Below are positions 11,050 to 22,500 of a DNA stretch of 64,000 bases, one piece after another; within the stretch, counting starts at the first letter, position 1, and every line of letters starts with the position of its first letter. A program made the position numbers and the translations under genes. The notes beneath the pieces are model-generated. The model saw only the letters and a list, made by a program, of their open reading frames with translations, was not told the origin of the DNA and made no database searches. The DNA lies in NCBI GenBank assembly GCA_003255025.1, contig QANY01013389.1, forward strand, positions 721,451 through 785,450. Reading direction: 5' to 3'. Source of the stretch: Datisca glomerata (Eukaryota > Streptophyta > Magnoliopsida > Cucurbitales > Datiscaceae).

Positions 11050-12275
11050 CTTCCGAATAGGATACATGATACACAAAATGAGGATCCAACTTTGATAAAG
11101 ATCACATCTAAGATTGGGTGCGCGACAAGGTAAGTTTTCTCGATGTCTCGAGATGGGTACTCGAATTCAACAATAGTGTTTTCATACCTCATAATGACGA
11201 GCTAAAAAGAGAAGTTATTGTAGAAGCCCACTCCACACCCTACTCAATTCACCCTGTAGTACAAAGATATATCAAGACTTACGTTAGCACTTTTGATGGA
11301 AACACATGAAAATAAACATGGCGATATTTGTAGAGCAATGTCTTACATGCCAACGAGTGAAGTCCAAACACAAAAGTCCTTCCGGTCTCTAATATCCTTT
11401 AGAAATTTCATAATGGAAATGAGAGCATATATTGATGGACTTTGTAGTAGGTCTACCAAAGACCATGAGAGGACTTCCATTTGGGTTATAGTCGATCGTT
11501 TGACTAAGTCTTCTCATTTCCTACCGGGATGTACGACATTCTCAATGAAGGATTTGGTAAAGTTAAACGCTAAGGAGATTGTTAGACTCCATGGGATACC
11601 AATATCGATAGTACCAGACCGAGATCCAAAGTTCACTTCCATTTTTTGGTGAAGTCTTGAAGAAGCTTTGGGTACCTGACTAAGTTTTAGTACTACTTTT
11701 CACCATAAAAATGAACAGATATAACGGACCATCTAAATTCTCGAGGATATGCTCCAGGCTTATGTTTTGCACTTTCAAGGGAACTGGAGTGACAAGTTGC
11801 CACTGATCGAGTTTTCATACAATAATAGTTATCAAGAAATAATTGGGATGACGCCTTTTGAAGCATTAAATGGAGAAAGTGCATATCTCCTATTCATTGG
11901 GAAAAAGTTGGTGATAGAAAGTTTCTAGGTCTAGAAATGCTCCAACAAGCTAATGAAGATGTTGGCAAATTCAAAATGGATCCAAACCGCTTAGAGTCAC
12001 TAGAATAGTTATGTGGATGTACCTGGAAACAACCTGGAATTCATAGTCAGAGACATGGTGTTTATAAAGATTGCCCCAATAAAAGGAGTTATGAGATTTG
12101 GAAAGAAGGGTAAGCTTAGTCCTCGTTTCATAAGACCTTGTGAGATCTTGGACCGGATTGGAGTTGTCGCATATCATATAGCCCAACCCCTAGCCTTGGT
12201 AGGAGTACATGATGTTTTTATGTGTCTATTTTATGAAAGTACATTCCTGACTTGTCGCACATCCTGAGTTATGAG
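11050..12275 (+). pseudogene. Chromovirus integrase (decayed)
   Basis: Integrase joins element DNA to the genome. The N-terminal zinc-binding part survives as EAHSTPYSIHP and a damaged Cys pair near 11337-11350. The core shows TSIWVIVDRLTKSSHF, IVRLHGIPISIVPDRD (the usual Ser-Asp of the second acidic residue reads Pro-Asp here) and IEFSYNNSYQ. The catalytic first Asp region is altered (IDGLCSRS). The C-terminal GPY/F-like module is read from 12013: GKLSPRFIRPCEILDRIG. Frameshifts occur near 11290, 11650 and 11880. Confidence 0.9.
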
Positions 12276-12279
12276 TGGC

Positions 12280-12450
12280 TCCAGTTACGGGAAGATCTAA
12301 CGTACGAAAAAATTCTATTTTAGATCCTAGATCGGAAGATGTTACGCACTAGGCATATTACCTTGGTCAAAGTACTTTGGAAGAACCACCGGATTGAAGA
12401 AGCCACTTGGGAACGAGCGAAAAAGATTCAAGTCGGACTTCATGAAATCC
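12280..12450 (+). pseudogene. Chromodomain at integrase C-terminus
   Basis: A frame after the integrase reads DRKMLRTRHITLVKVLWKNH and then RIEEATWER. This is the group II chromodomain pattern of Tekay/Del elements (V-K-V-x-W-x-N-H, E-E-A-T-W-E). Such domains guide integration toward certain chromatin. One stop precedes it. It supports assigning the element to the chromovirus clade. Confidence 0.85.
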
Positions 12451-12500
12451 AAGAAAAAGTGATATGATTTTGCTCCAGGAAACTCAAGTAAAAGAGGACG

Positions 12501-12848
12501 TAATACATCTAAAAAATGAAAAAAAAAGATGCTCGCAGCTGCTATCTTCCTTCGACAATGGCCAAGAAAGAGCACTTTCGTCTGAGCACCGTTTCACGTA
12601 CAACTTCTTTTCCTGCTACACCCGGAACACTGTACTCAGGGTTCCAAACCTCCAGTGAGTGACGCGAAGTGACCGCCTTTGCTCAATTTGGGTCAGACCT
12701 TGATGCTGCGACTCAGGCATTACTCAATAGAGGTGCAAGGCCTACAGAAGTATCGAAACAACCACAATATGCACCACTTCCAATTGAAAAACAAAGCACT
12801 ATACCCAAATCTCTTATAAGACCTAACTTTGACAAATTTTTTAGGACG
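12501..12848. repeat. 348-bp foreign insert in the retrotransposon 3' end
   Basis: The end of pol (aaagaggacg at 12491-12500) and the start of the pre-PPT sequence (ttaggacgaaaattt at 12841) share AGGACG. The expected uninterrupted element would read straight from one into the other. The 348 bp between are not retrotransposon-like and contain an atp1 fragment plus about 160 bp upstream and 50 bp downstream that I cannot identify. The shared 6-mer may be a duplication made on insertion or a microhomology. Confidence 0.7.
12663..12794 (+). pseudogene. atp1: Fragment of mitochondrial atp1 (F1-ATPase alpha)
   Basis: These 44 uninterrupted codons read [20 protein letters not shown] and continue through [11 protein letters not shown] to [11 protein letters not shown]. 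They match the late part of the plant mitochondrial ATP synthase alpha subunit, which lies well after the nucleotide-binding core. Similarity begins abruptly at CGCGAAGTG and ends at GAAAAACAAA, after which the frame drifts into unrelated residues. A GTG codon at 12669 is only part of the fragment, not a real start. Base composition is richer in GC than its surroundings. The fragment is far too short to work; it is organellar DNA carried inside a nuclear retrotransposon. Confidence 0.88.
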
Positions 12849-12859
12849 AAAATTTATAT

Positions 12860-12872
12860 AAGGAGGGGAAGA
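12860..12872 (+). other. Polypurine tract
   Basis: AAGGAGGGGAAGA directly precedes the 3' LTR start TGTAACA. This is the expected primer site for plus-strand DNA synthesis and marks the end of the internal region. Confidence 0.9.
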
Positions 12873-14492
12873 TGTAACATCCCTACCTGGTGGCTGATTC
12901 GGATGAGAGCATTTTTATTTTCAAGTCTTGGGATTATAACTTTAGCCATTATATTTTATATTGATGTGACAATATATTTTAATCACGTGATATATAAAGA
13001 CTTGATATTCGTGGAGTTCCTTTGCGAATTTAAAAAAATAATGGTTTTTGGAAATAAAAATAATTTTGTCTCCTACTAAATCCCGCCCACGCGTAACTCT
13101 CTGTGTATAATGCATGTGCGATTTCTTTATGTCATGTGCATGTTATTTGGCTTAATTTTATGTTCTTTAGGTTATAGTATTTTGGGGTATTTATTTTTGT
13201 ACCGTTTTTTTTATTAGGGGGAAAATTAATTTTAGAGTTGGTTTTATTTTGATTTTTATTAGTCTATTATGGAGACAATAAAATTAGGGTTTAACCTTCC
13301 CTTTTGGTCTTTGCTTGGCCGACACCCCCTTCCCCACCTTAGGAAATGAATTTTTTTCTTTCCTAAACATAGAATCCTTATTACATGGTTTAGGGTTATA
13401 GTTTTAGTAAGTTTCCTTAATGTGTGACCTAGTATATTAGGTTTCTTTTTCTCTTTGCCTCATTGTCACCTCTCTCCCCTCTCTTTTGGTTGGAAAACAC
13501 TCATCTCTTGTTTATCGTGCGACACTCATCTCCCTCCTCCTCACCTCTGTGAGACAACCAATTTGTCCCTTCCGGGGACATTCGTACGACGTCTTTCTGT
13601 CACTCACTTTCATGCAAACCCGCCTACCCCCTTGTACGAAAACCTCCTCTCTTGCTCACCATATAAGAACCCCTAAAACTAAGGAGGGTTAAGCTCTAGG
13701 CAGTGGTGGTTGTGGCACAAAACGTACGCCGCATTTATTCGGATAGCGCTTTTGGTAGCTTATATTGTCCTCATTTTTTAACATCAATTATATTGTTTTG
13801 TTTTACATTTTTTCTATAATAGTTCTGAATAAGACTTAGATTAAAACACATATTGTGATTATTTATGTTCCATAAATAATTTTTGAATAAGAAGAAAAAT
13901 GTTTACGATATGAATGGCTGAGAACATGATCTTACAAGATTTGGAATCCAAGCTTCCTAACGGATCGTATATTGGTTCTCTTAAGTTTTAATTGAGCTCA
14001 AATTTATGTTATGATTATAAATTAGTCATTCACTAGTGAATTAATGCTACTTAATGATCAAAAGGTAATTAGAAGGGTAAAACGTTTATTTTTGACCAAC
14101 CCTAATATACAAACCAATAATTGGAGTATAAAATTACGTTAAATGATAATATCAAAAGACTATACGAGAATATTCTGTAAATACATTCTATAATCTATAA
14201 GAGTGCAATTCCATATTTATAGTGGAGTAATAATGAAATTAATAAAGAAGATTATTTAATTAAAGAGTTTAATTAATAATATGGTTTATTGTAGCTTAAA
14301 ATTATAGGTCCATGATCCCCAAGTCACATCTGTACTACGTAGTCTAGGTTGTGAATATTTCAGGACATGAGAAAATGACTAACTTGTAAAATGAATTATT
14401 ATTCTAGGATAAGTACGTAATTATGAGATAATTATGTGTGATTAATTAATTAAGAATTAATTAATTAAATTATATATATAAATTTCAGAAAT

Positions 14493-14514
14493 TATATATA
14501 TATATATATATATA
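14493..14514. repeat. (TA)n microsatellite
   Basis: Eleven TA dinucleotides in a row, with further AT-rich near-repeats on both sides. Confidence 0.95.
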
Positions 14515-14857
14515 ATTATATCGATTAACTTTTTAATTATCGATAAGTGAGACAGAATATCTAATTTATGAAATTAGATAAATATAAACTATTACTAGAT
14601 AATAATTTGAATCAACTAAATATGTATATGTGAACTAACATATAAGTTGCTTGATAGGTATAATCAGATATGTTAATTTTGAATTAACTGATATCTAGAT
14701 ATTTATCTGATTAAAATGTATATTTAATTTATAGTAATTACCACGTTTCAATTACTGATTAGGAATCAGAGATTGACATGCACTATCGTAGTGCCACATG
14801 ACACTACAATAGTGTCGTGGCACACAATGCTGTGAGGCACTGTGATAACTCACGGCA

Positions 14858-14883
14858 ACTGCAGTGCCGTGTGTCACTGCAGT
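14858..14883. repeat. Perfect 9-bp stem hairpin
   Basis: ACTGCAGTG and CACTGCAGT flank an 8-base loop. It belongs to a 140-bp cluster of related inverted motifs (GTGCCAC/GTGGCAC and others) within the copia-type LTR. Confidence 0.8.
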
Positions 14884-15529
14884 TGTGCAAAAATTGTAGT
14901 GGGTCTCACTACAATGGTAATTTTAAAATTAAATATTATTTTCAGTTTATCCCTAAAAATTTGAGATGTCATTATTTAGAAAATATATAGATATTATTCT
15001 ATTGGCATCAATGTTGATGGAGAGTAAAGAACACAATTTCTATCAGTGTAAATTTTCTCTGTGATTAAAAAGTTAATTAAAGAGCTCTGTGAGAATAATC
15101 ATCGTATTCTCTCAGAGGATTGTCTCACAAAAAGCTCTAGATTTCATGTGTTGAGTACATCTAGAAACGGAAAATGTATTTTTGATTATTCTACATGCCC
15201 ACACACGTCCTAGTGTATTTGATGAATGGCTTGGAAGATCTTGGTATGGATCTTGAAGTCCATTGTTCACGGGAATGCAGGATCGTTGGTTTACGTGAAC
15301 GTTTGATATAGACTACAAAAGGTATATGATTTATATCCATGTATGTCTTAGATTTAATATATAAACATATAATGTATCCTAATTGAAAAGCTTTTTCCAA
15401 TAAAAGTTTTTATTTTGAAAACCATTGCGACGCGCTTGTTTTAGTTTTATAAAAAAAAAAGATTCCTTTTTAATAAAAAATTTTAAAAGCCATCATGCCT
15501 CCGCCGTGCGTGTGCCATATTTTCCAACA

Positions 15530-17154
15530 GATAATCACATCGAGCGTTTGGATCATACCACCTCGGATATGGTGACTGAATGGGATCATATGAAACTTGC
15601 ACCAATTGATTCTTCAGGATAAACTGTTGTAAAAGCTTTACGTAAGACATGAAAATTGTGCCGTACTTAGTGAAACATTGATTATTTGTACTTCCTCATT
15701 GTTTCTGATCTACATGAACACATCTTATTGGTGAATTTATGGTCTCAAATCATGTCTAGTGTTACTATGAGAAAATGATTATTGAGAGTGATAAGTGTAT
15801 GGAAATGTAGGACACACCACATATGATGTTGCAGGTCGAAACCCTTCACTGTATTTTAAAAAAGGGTTAAATCTTCCAGCTTGGGATGAATATTCATAAT
15901 TGACTACTTTTACATCTCCTTCTCTTTTCTTTTTTGCCAATCCTTTATGCTTTACGGATGCTTTTAGTGTGGTTTCTGAAATTCCATCAATTACTATAAT
16001 GTCAGAAAAGTTGTTTAAAATTCCATCAATTTCCTATCATGGAATCAAAACCTCAAGGTATTGATGAACATTGCAGCCATTTCTTTCTCTAACAAGCAAG
16101 TTGTACATGAGCCGCTAATTCCTGACACCGTTGTGCATATTCTTTAAAGATTCTAATAGTCTTTTTCTCTATTCTTTGTACTTGTGTTGTCACAAGAATG
16201 CGTCAGATAAGATTTTCCACATTAAAAAATGTTGACTATCTAGCTGGAAAAAATGAATTAGTAAGTTATCTTTATGCACATAAGTAACCATCTTTCTACA
16301 ATATATAGATTACTTCTCAGGATTGTGCTACCATAATAGTTCTTAAACTCTTGTAGTTTGGACTTGTGAGGGATAGTGATGCCTGAGACTAAACATAACT
16401 GGGTGGTATTAATGGTACCATACAGATCTGATCCTTAATAACATAGAATTTCCCTTCTAGAAAATCTAACTTATCTCTCGATAATGGATTTTACTTGACT
16501 TGATAATGGACCTCTGCTTTTTTGGTTTATAAATATAAGATATGATGATTAGTTCATTAACATGTTTACCTTCTGGAGCGAAAGTTTGATTGTGTCCATG
16601 TGCTTGGGTAGTTGGAAACAAAGTGCTGGAAGTTTACCAGTAGTGATAGAACATGCTGAAATTGGTCTGTCCGATGATGTTGATAAGTTGGAGTGAGCCC
16701 ATAAGGATAAAGTGGGGTATCATTTATGAATTGAGCGTGCAATAATTGAGCCATTGGCAGATTCTCAAAACAGACTTTTCTTTTGTTAGCGGGGAAGAGT
16801 TCTCCAACCATTTGCTCTTTCAACTCTTTAATTTCTTCTTTCATTTCCTCTCGTGATCTCTTTCTCTCTTACTCATCCATAATTCTAAGTTGAGCTTGTG
16901 TTCTATAAGGATGATGAAGTTGACAAGCTATTTTCAAATCGATATCTTATAATGCAATAAATCAAACTAATTAGCTTATTATTTTTAGATTTGTTTCTAA
17001 ATAAATAAATCTTTGTATGTCACAAAGAGAAAATTTAAGTAAAAATAAAAAATAAAACAATACAGAAATCAAATACTGGAGTAATGAAAGAAGGTAATAA
17101 AATCTTTCATTTCAAAACAACAATAACATAGCAATCTTTCATTTCAAAATAAAA
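15530..17154 (-). pseudogene. Second Tat/Ogre-like gag fragment
   Basis: The part 16540-17100 is a diverged copy of 4000-4640. The longest minus frame (16566-16844) has EEIKELKEQMVGELFPANKR, ENLPMAQLLHAQ and YPYGLTPTYQHHRTDQF, the proline-rich linker of plant gypsy gags. Further along the minus strand (16200-16050) frames resemble the gag core: EYAQRCQELAAH-like residues split between frames, then EMAAMFINTL. Stops are frequent. It sits inside the chromovirus 3' LTR, so it arrived later than, or by rearrangement with, the copy that flanks the chromovirus on the left. The 110 bp at 15530-15640 show nothing. Confidence 0.55.
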
Positions 17155-17793
17155 ATGCCTAAGGTTTATGTGTTACCTTGTCCTTTGGGTTAGTGTCAGT
17201 GAATCAGAAATGTCACATGTACGTACTTTACAAACTAACGAATCTTACCGACGGGTAATTCTGTTCTGATATGGGTGTGGTGACGAGATCTAGTGGAAGT
17301 GGCCAGCGTCTCTGTAAGGTAAGATATGAATTATCTGAACGAATGGTAAGTTTACATGTACAACTCTGTAAAATGAAATGAAATGCCTTGTATGTGGGTG
17401 CTTTGTGTGATCTTATGTATGTACGATTTTACTTATTGAGTAAGTACCCCAAAATACAAGAGTTTAAAATTTTCAGATGAGGATGATGCTTTCATTTTGG
17501 ATGAAGTCTAGAGTCTCTGGAATGTGACTAAAGTCAAAGTCATTTTGGAAACATTATAGGTTTTATTATGTTTTGTTAAAATTTAACTATTTTGATTTAT
17601 TTTCTTTTGTTAGATAATTATGACGTAGTAATATGCATTATATGACGTTTTAAAATTCTTCGTAATAAATCAGACTTTGTTTAAGTTTTAATTTTCAACG
17701 TGATTAGTTTTAAGCAAAATTGACTTAGCTTCCACTTGATTTATTTGCATAAATTATTAAAGAAAATTTTGGATAAATTTTCAGGTTGTCACA

Positions 17794-17798
17794 TGAGT
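17794..17798. repeat. Target-site duplication TGAGT, right copy
   Basis: TGAGT follows the LTR terminus and matches 5003-5007 exactly. Confidence 0.9.
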
Positions 17799-19886
17799 CA
17801 TCTACTCCTCAACTATTATCCCCAAGCTATTGACATTATGGATGTATTTTGCACTTATGAATGATGTAAAAGAGTATTATTTTCTAGGATTCTACTCTCT
17901 AAAGCCATTGCAAGTTATGCAGATGGCCATTTTGATCTTTCAATTTAGCAATTTCTGCTGTGCGAGCATTGGATAAGGCTTGTGAATTTTTAAGTTCTCT
18001 TTTAACTTATTTGACATTTTCTATATTTTCTCAAACTTCTTTATCTAGCTCAGACTTTTACCTTTTGGGCCTTCCTTTTTCTTCCAAAATGCCATTGTGA
18101 TTCCTAATTGACAATCAAGACGCTCGTTGGCTGTTTTCAATTGCTGTTTCAACTTTTCATTTCTTAAGCGAAGTAATGTTTTTATCCCATTCTTGATGTT
18201 CTTTCACATACTGGTCTAGTTTAGACTTCGTGCACCTCTCTTGATCATATTCTTACTACCAACTTGTATAGTTGATATAGAGAGACTTCTACCGTTACTA
18301 GTGTGCATTACTTTATACTTCAGGATTACACGATAAAAACTATTGTTGTTTCTTTTAATGCATTAGTCGTGGGATAAATTGTTTTATCCACCATTGACGG
18401 AAAACCATAATTGGAGTATAACCGGTACATCCCCAAGTATGTAATAGCGGCACACACTTAAATTCACCACATCTATAAGTCAACAGCCTCACTAACATCC
18501 AAGGTGCTTTCCAAATTACTTTTTTACTCTCTAACCATGAAAAGAAATTAATAACTCTACAATTGCATTCCTTATTAATTACCATGGACTTGTTAACTTA
18601 ACCCGTGGATATTTAAAATCTTTGGAATACTTTAAAAGACTCAAAATCCAAATACATAACAAGATTAATCTAGTGATATAAGGGTTTCTGCAAGAATCAG
18701 TATAATAAGATTAATCTCATGCTCAATTTGAAGAAACAAGTTTATGCCCTGTCCATCTACATAACCTTGAACTTTTTTGAATAATACTGTACCATAGATG
18801 CATAAAAATAAAAGAGATTATCCCTTGTCTTCACCAATGAGTTTTCTTGTAAAGCAAATGATATATTGTAATGGGATGCAATGATTTTCACATTTTGTTT
18901 TCAACTCACTTTCAATTTCAGATGTCAGAATGTAATTAAAATTTTGGGTAGCGTCCTCTTCACCGTAAGCTTTTTGTCATAACGATAAAATTTATCTTAA
19001 ATATGGGATAAGATGATTAATATTACTTGATATTCTTATACTATAAATGTCATGTCAATCGAGCAAGATGTAAAGCATCTATAGACATGGTCCTAAAAAG
19101 TATCAGAGCCTTCAAAATTGGAAGATTAACTTAAATGTACTTGATATTGGCGATGTGTCCATACTTATTGGTGAATTCATGTTTCTTTTCAGTTGACAAG
19201 ATCCTTCAAACTCTCTAGATTATAGCAAGGAAAGTCGACCTTTGCAACTGGAGGATTATATATTACCTCATCTTTGGAGAAACTATCTCCATGCTTTCTT
19301 TTCGATTTTTAGACCATTGAGACACCACTTACTGATCTTCTATTATAACTTATAGTTGAGTGTAGATGTAATGAGAGCCATGATTCAACTACAATCAAAT
19401 TTACAAATGAAAAAGGAAAAAGTTAACAAAACTTGATTCACAAATCATATTCTAGCAATATTTTTCTATACAATGAAACAAACATAGATAAAGTGTCATA
19501 ACTATCATAAGGATTTTTTTTAAGCTAAGTGGGCCATAGATTATCTAAGTGTGTTGTTGGGCTCTAAACAACTTAAAAGCTCCCAAGCTATCCAGACCGT
19601 TACCCATAAAGGTATAATAGGAGCCTCGAATTAGACTTCCACTTTGGCTGACCAGGGTGATCACTACTTCATTTTCACTAGTATTAAAAGGTAAAGCTTA
19701 GGTCGGGCTGTGGTGTATGCAAAGAGTGAAGAGTTTAAAGTGAAGACAATACACCTTACATTATTTATAGATAAAATAATACAAGATAAATAAATAAAAA
19801 ATAAAAAGAACTAAGTACAAAGAGCATGTGAAAAAAATAACTTGGCTTGACTCTCTATCATTCTAAAAAAATAGATCGCCGCAACG
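17799..19886 (-). pseudogene. Tat/Ogre-like gag N-terminal region (DUF7745-like)
   Basis: A 76-codon minus frame (18355-18585) reads KAPWMLVRLLTYRCGEFKCV, PLLHTWGCTGYTPIMVFRQW and IKQFIP. This resembles the conserved N-terminal domain (DUF7745) found in gag-like ORFs of plant Tat-group elements. Lower coordinates (17830-18250) give charged helical frames, then the sequence resumes at 5007 across the chromovirus. Higher coordinates (18600-19600) hold only short broken frames, and 19600-19886 looks like untranslated leader. Function in the family is unproven beyond association with gag. Confidence 0.6.
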
Positions 19887-19906
19887 TTGTGATGTGGAGC
19901 GGCGAT
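19887..19906 (-). other. PBS-like site of the Tat/Ogre-like element
   Basis: On the minus strand ATCGCCGCTCCACATCACAA follows the LTR end. It resembles the TGGCGACTCCACTGGGGA type of primer site seen after LTRs of Ogre-like elements, with several changes. Its position agrees with a minus-strand element whose gag lies at lower coordinates. Confidence 0.5.
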
Positions 19907-21446
19907 TGAAAATGATTTTCAAAATAAATTTGAAGTTGACACCAATCTAATTAGGGTGTGATTGATCATCCAATTTTAAAATACTTTGATCTACAAAAAC
20001 TCAGAGTTAGTTTCAGAATTCTTTATACATGAAAAATGTATTAGCACCCCACAACACCTGTTGTTAATACGGTTACTAATTTTGTCAAATGTTATAATTT
20101 ATTAAAATGATTAAAAAAATTTGAAATTTTTTAACCTCAAATGTATGTATGTCCTTTTTTGCATCAAGATTGAGACAATCTCATGATATCAACGAGTACC
20201 GCGAAAGCAATTGCAAAAACTTAGTAAGTTTATTTATCAACAATATTTTTTATGAATGTATGTTTAGAAAATTAGGGATTAAAATCAGTCTTCTAAAAAT
20301 AATTCCTAATTAAAAATCTTGAGTAACTTTGACTATCAACAGTTATCAAAATATCATTTTAACAAATCATATATATATGAACATATTTTTTTTTTCAAAA
20401 TGATTTAAGATTGTAAAAATCATGTTGAAAATCGAACTCGGACTTTCCAGTATGATACATCTTGAATGTAGAATATTAGACTTTTCAGTATCTCAAATCC
20501 CATCATCAAAATTTTTGAAATATTTAAATCTAAATTATATAACTTGATTTTTACCCACTAGTTAAAACGTTGAATATTAGGTAGTAGTGTAATTACTAAA
20601 ATGATAAATATCCAATAACTAGGAAAAGCAATTAATTGAAATAATTAATCGAGAAGATTTCTCAACAATGGAATAAACTAAAATAAAATATACGACATAA
20701 AAATAAAATAAAAGGCGTATAGGGTAGTCCCAGTACATAAATAAGATGTGTTAAATATCGTTAGAAGTAAGCAGCTCAAAAAAACTTGTTTAAACATGCA
20801 GAATTTTATTTAAAAACTCATATTGAGATGTCTGACACATAATTTTTAACTCAGAGTACATCTTAACAACAAAAAGTCTATTCTTGCTTTACTTCTCTTT
20901 GCTCAAACAATGATGAGAGATCAAGTGACATTACAAAAAATGAGAGAGAATTTGCCTTCCTCTCTCTTGTCTTTCTCTTATTTGAAGCATCCCTCTTCTC
21001 TCCGATTTTTTAGGCCAGAAAATTTCCACCAAAGGAATTCAAAGGAATCCCTTGAAGATCCTCCTCTTTGTCAATTCCCATTCCTTTTATAAGAAAATAT
21101 TATGGTTTGTTATTAGGAAAAAAAATTTATGAAGGAATTGATGCTTATTATATTTCTAAATATGAAAAATATGTGTAGACCTTGCTTTGTGTGCATGCGT
21201 TCATTAATTTGAGAGATTTATGATATTTTTACTATGAAGAGAAAAATTGTTCAAATTTACTATTTTTTTCTATTTTTTTGAATTTTAATTAATTTATTTA
21301 TTCTGAATTTTTAAATATTTACTATTTTTTGTTATTTTAATATTTTCTTAATTTTTATGTTTTGGATATTTCCTAGGCTCTAGAATTAGGCCAAAAAATA
21401 AAATGAGTATGAAATATATTAAACCGGATAAAATACGATATTTACA
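19907..21446 (-). repeat. Tat/Ogre-like 5' LTR, copy B
   Basis: A 1540-bp segment homologous to 1082-2345. On the minus strand it starts TGTAAATATCGTATTTTATC and ends TTTTCA before the PBS-like site. The block 'atgtattagcacccc' and the 'tttgatctacaaaaac' block are shared with copy A and recur in Ogre-like LTRs of many plants. A plus frame at 20910-21092 is not coding. Confidence 0.6.
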
Positions 21447-22500
21447 ATTATCATTTGTGTTTAATGTAATCTCAAATAGTTTCAAATAAATAATAAGAAT
21501 TTTTGCAATCAGAACTTTAAATTCAAGTAGTCATAAAATCAACCAATTTTCTTCAAAATCAATACCTACTATGCTCATTCAACTTCTATCCAAATTTGAT
21601 GTACGGCTATTGAATATACGTCAGAGAGGCTATTGGAAATTCAATTGCAACAAAAATGTCATCCTTGTTCAGATCGGTTTGACCCGGAAAAGTAAATGGG
21701 CCCAAGATTTCAAACTTTTTTTTAACAATAAGCAGACACTTGATCACTAGGTATTTTATTTTTCATAGTGACCATTTCTTGTAAAACAATTATTTAATAA
21801 TTTAATTTATTAATATATCATCCTTATTTATTTTCTAATATCACTTAGACACATCTTTCTCTCTCTTTTTTTTTGGGTTGTGCCACTGAATTTTCCAAAT
21901 TAGTAAATTAAGTGACGAGCGCTAATATTCTAAATCCAAATGATTCTCAACTATTGATAAAAATAGAAAATAACATGTCTAATAGTAGCTAAATTGAGAT
22001 CCATTATTATTACCTAAATCCTATTAATTAACTTTGTACACTAACAAATTACTAAATGATTAATTACTTTTGTATCTTACCCACGCTATACATATTTATA
22101 TATTAATTAACACGTGTTTTTGCACGTAGTTCAATGCTAGTAAATGTAAAAACAAAAATCAGATTTGAATAAATAAAATAGTAAATCACCTTTCAGTTGG
22201 TTAAAGTAATTGGACATTTTCCTTTAAACAAACAATAGTGCATCCGTTATTACAAAAAGGAATCTCAAAAGTAAAATTTCACATTCAATATTATACATTG
22301 TCGCTCCTATGACAAAACAATAGTGCATCCTACTACCAAGTGTCCTATTTGACTTTTCAATGTGATTGTCTGATCTGTAGCAATGATCGACTTATGTAAT
22401 TATATCTCATATTATATACTATTTCAATTATTCATGCATGCATACCCTTATAACTACTAAGTAAAATGATAAAAACTTAAGTAAGTCACTTATCTGAAAA
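21447..22500. other. No gene seen
   Basis: AT-rich intergenic sequence with no ORF above noise. Short matches to known motifs were not found. It separates two transposon clusters and may contain old, unrecognisable repeats. Confidence 0.5.

Larger units (their letters stand above)
13900..15529 (+). repeat. Probable solo copia-type LTR inside the 3' LTR
   Basis: The segment starts TGTTTACGAT and ends TTTTCCAACA, preceded by 'gccgtgcgtgtgcc'. Such endings are common in plant copia LTRs, as is the 'gatcttggtatggatcttgaag' block near 15236. No PBS follows and no matching target duplication was found, so the bounds are tentative. It includes an AT microsatellite and a palindrome cluster (14770-14910). 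Confidence 0.5.
12873..17793 (+). repeat. 3' LTR of the chromovirus, interrupted
   Basis: The LTR starts TGTAACATCCCTACCTGG and ends GTTGTCACA, followed by TGAGT. Its first 1.03 kb aligns with the 5' LTR from 5008 and its last 0.64 kb with the 5' LTR end from about 6555. Between them lie about 3.25 kb of unrelated repeats (13900-17154), while the matching 5' LTR part (about 6040-6555) is missing. The TATA-like box ATATAAG is intact near 13661. The two LTRs are visibly diverged, so the insertion is old. Confidence 0.88.
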
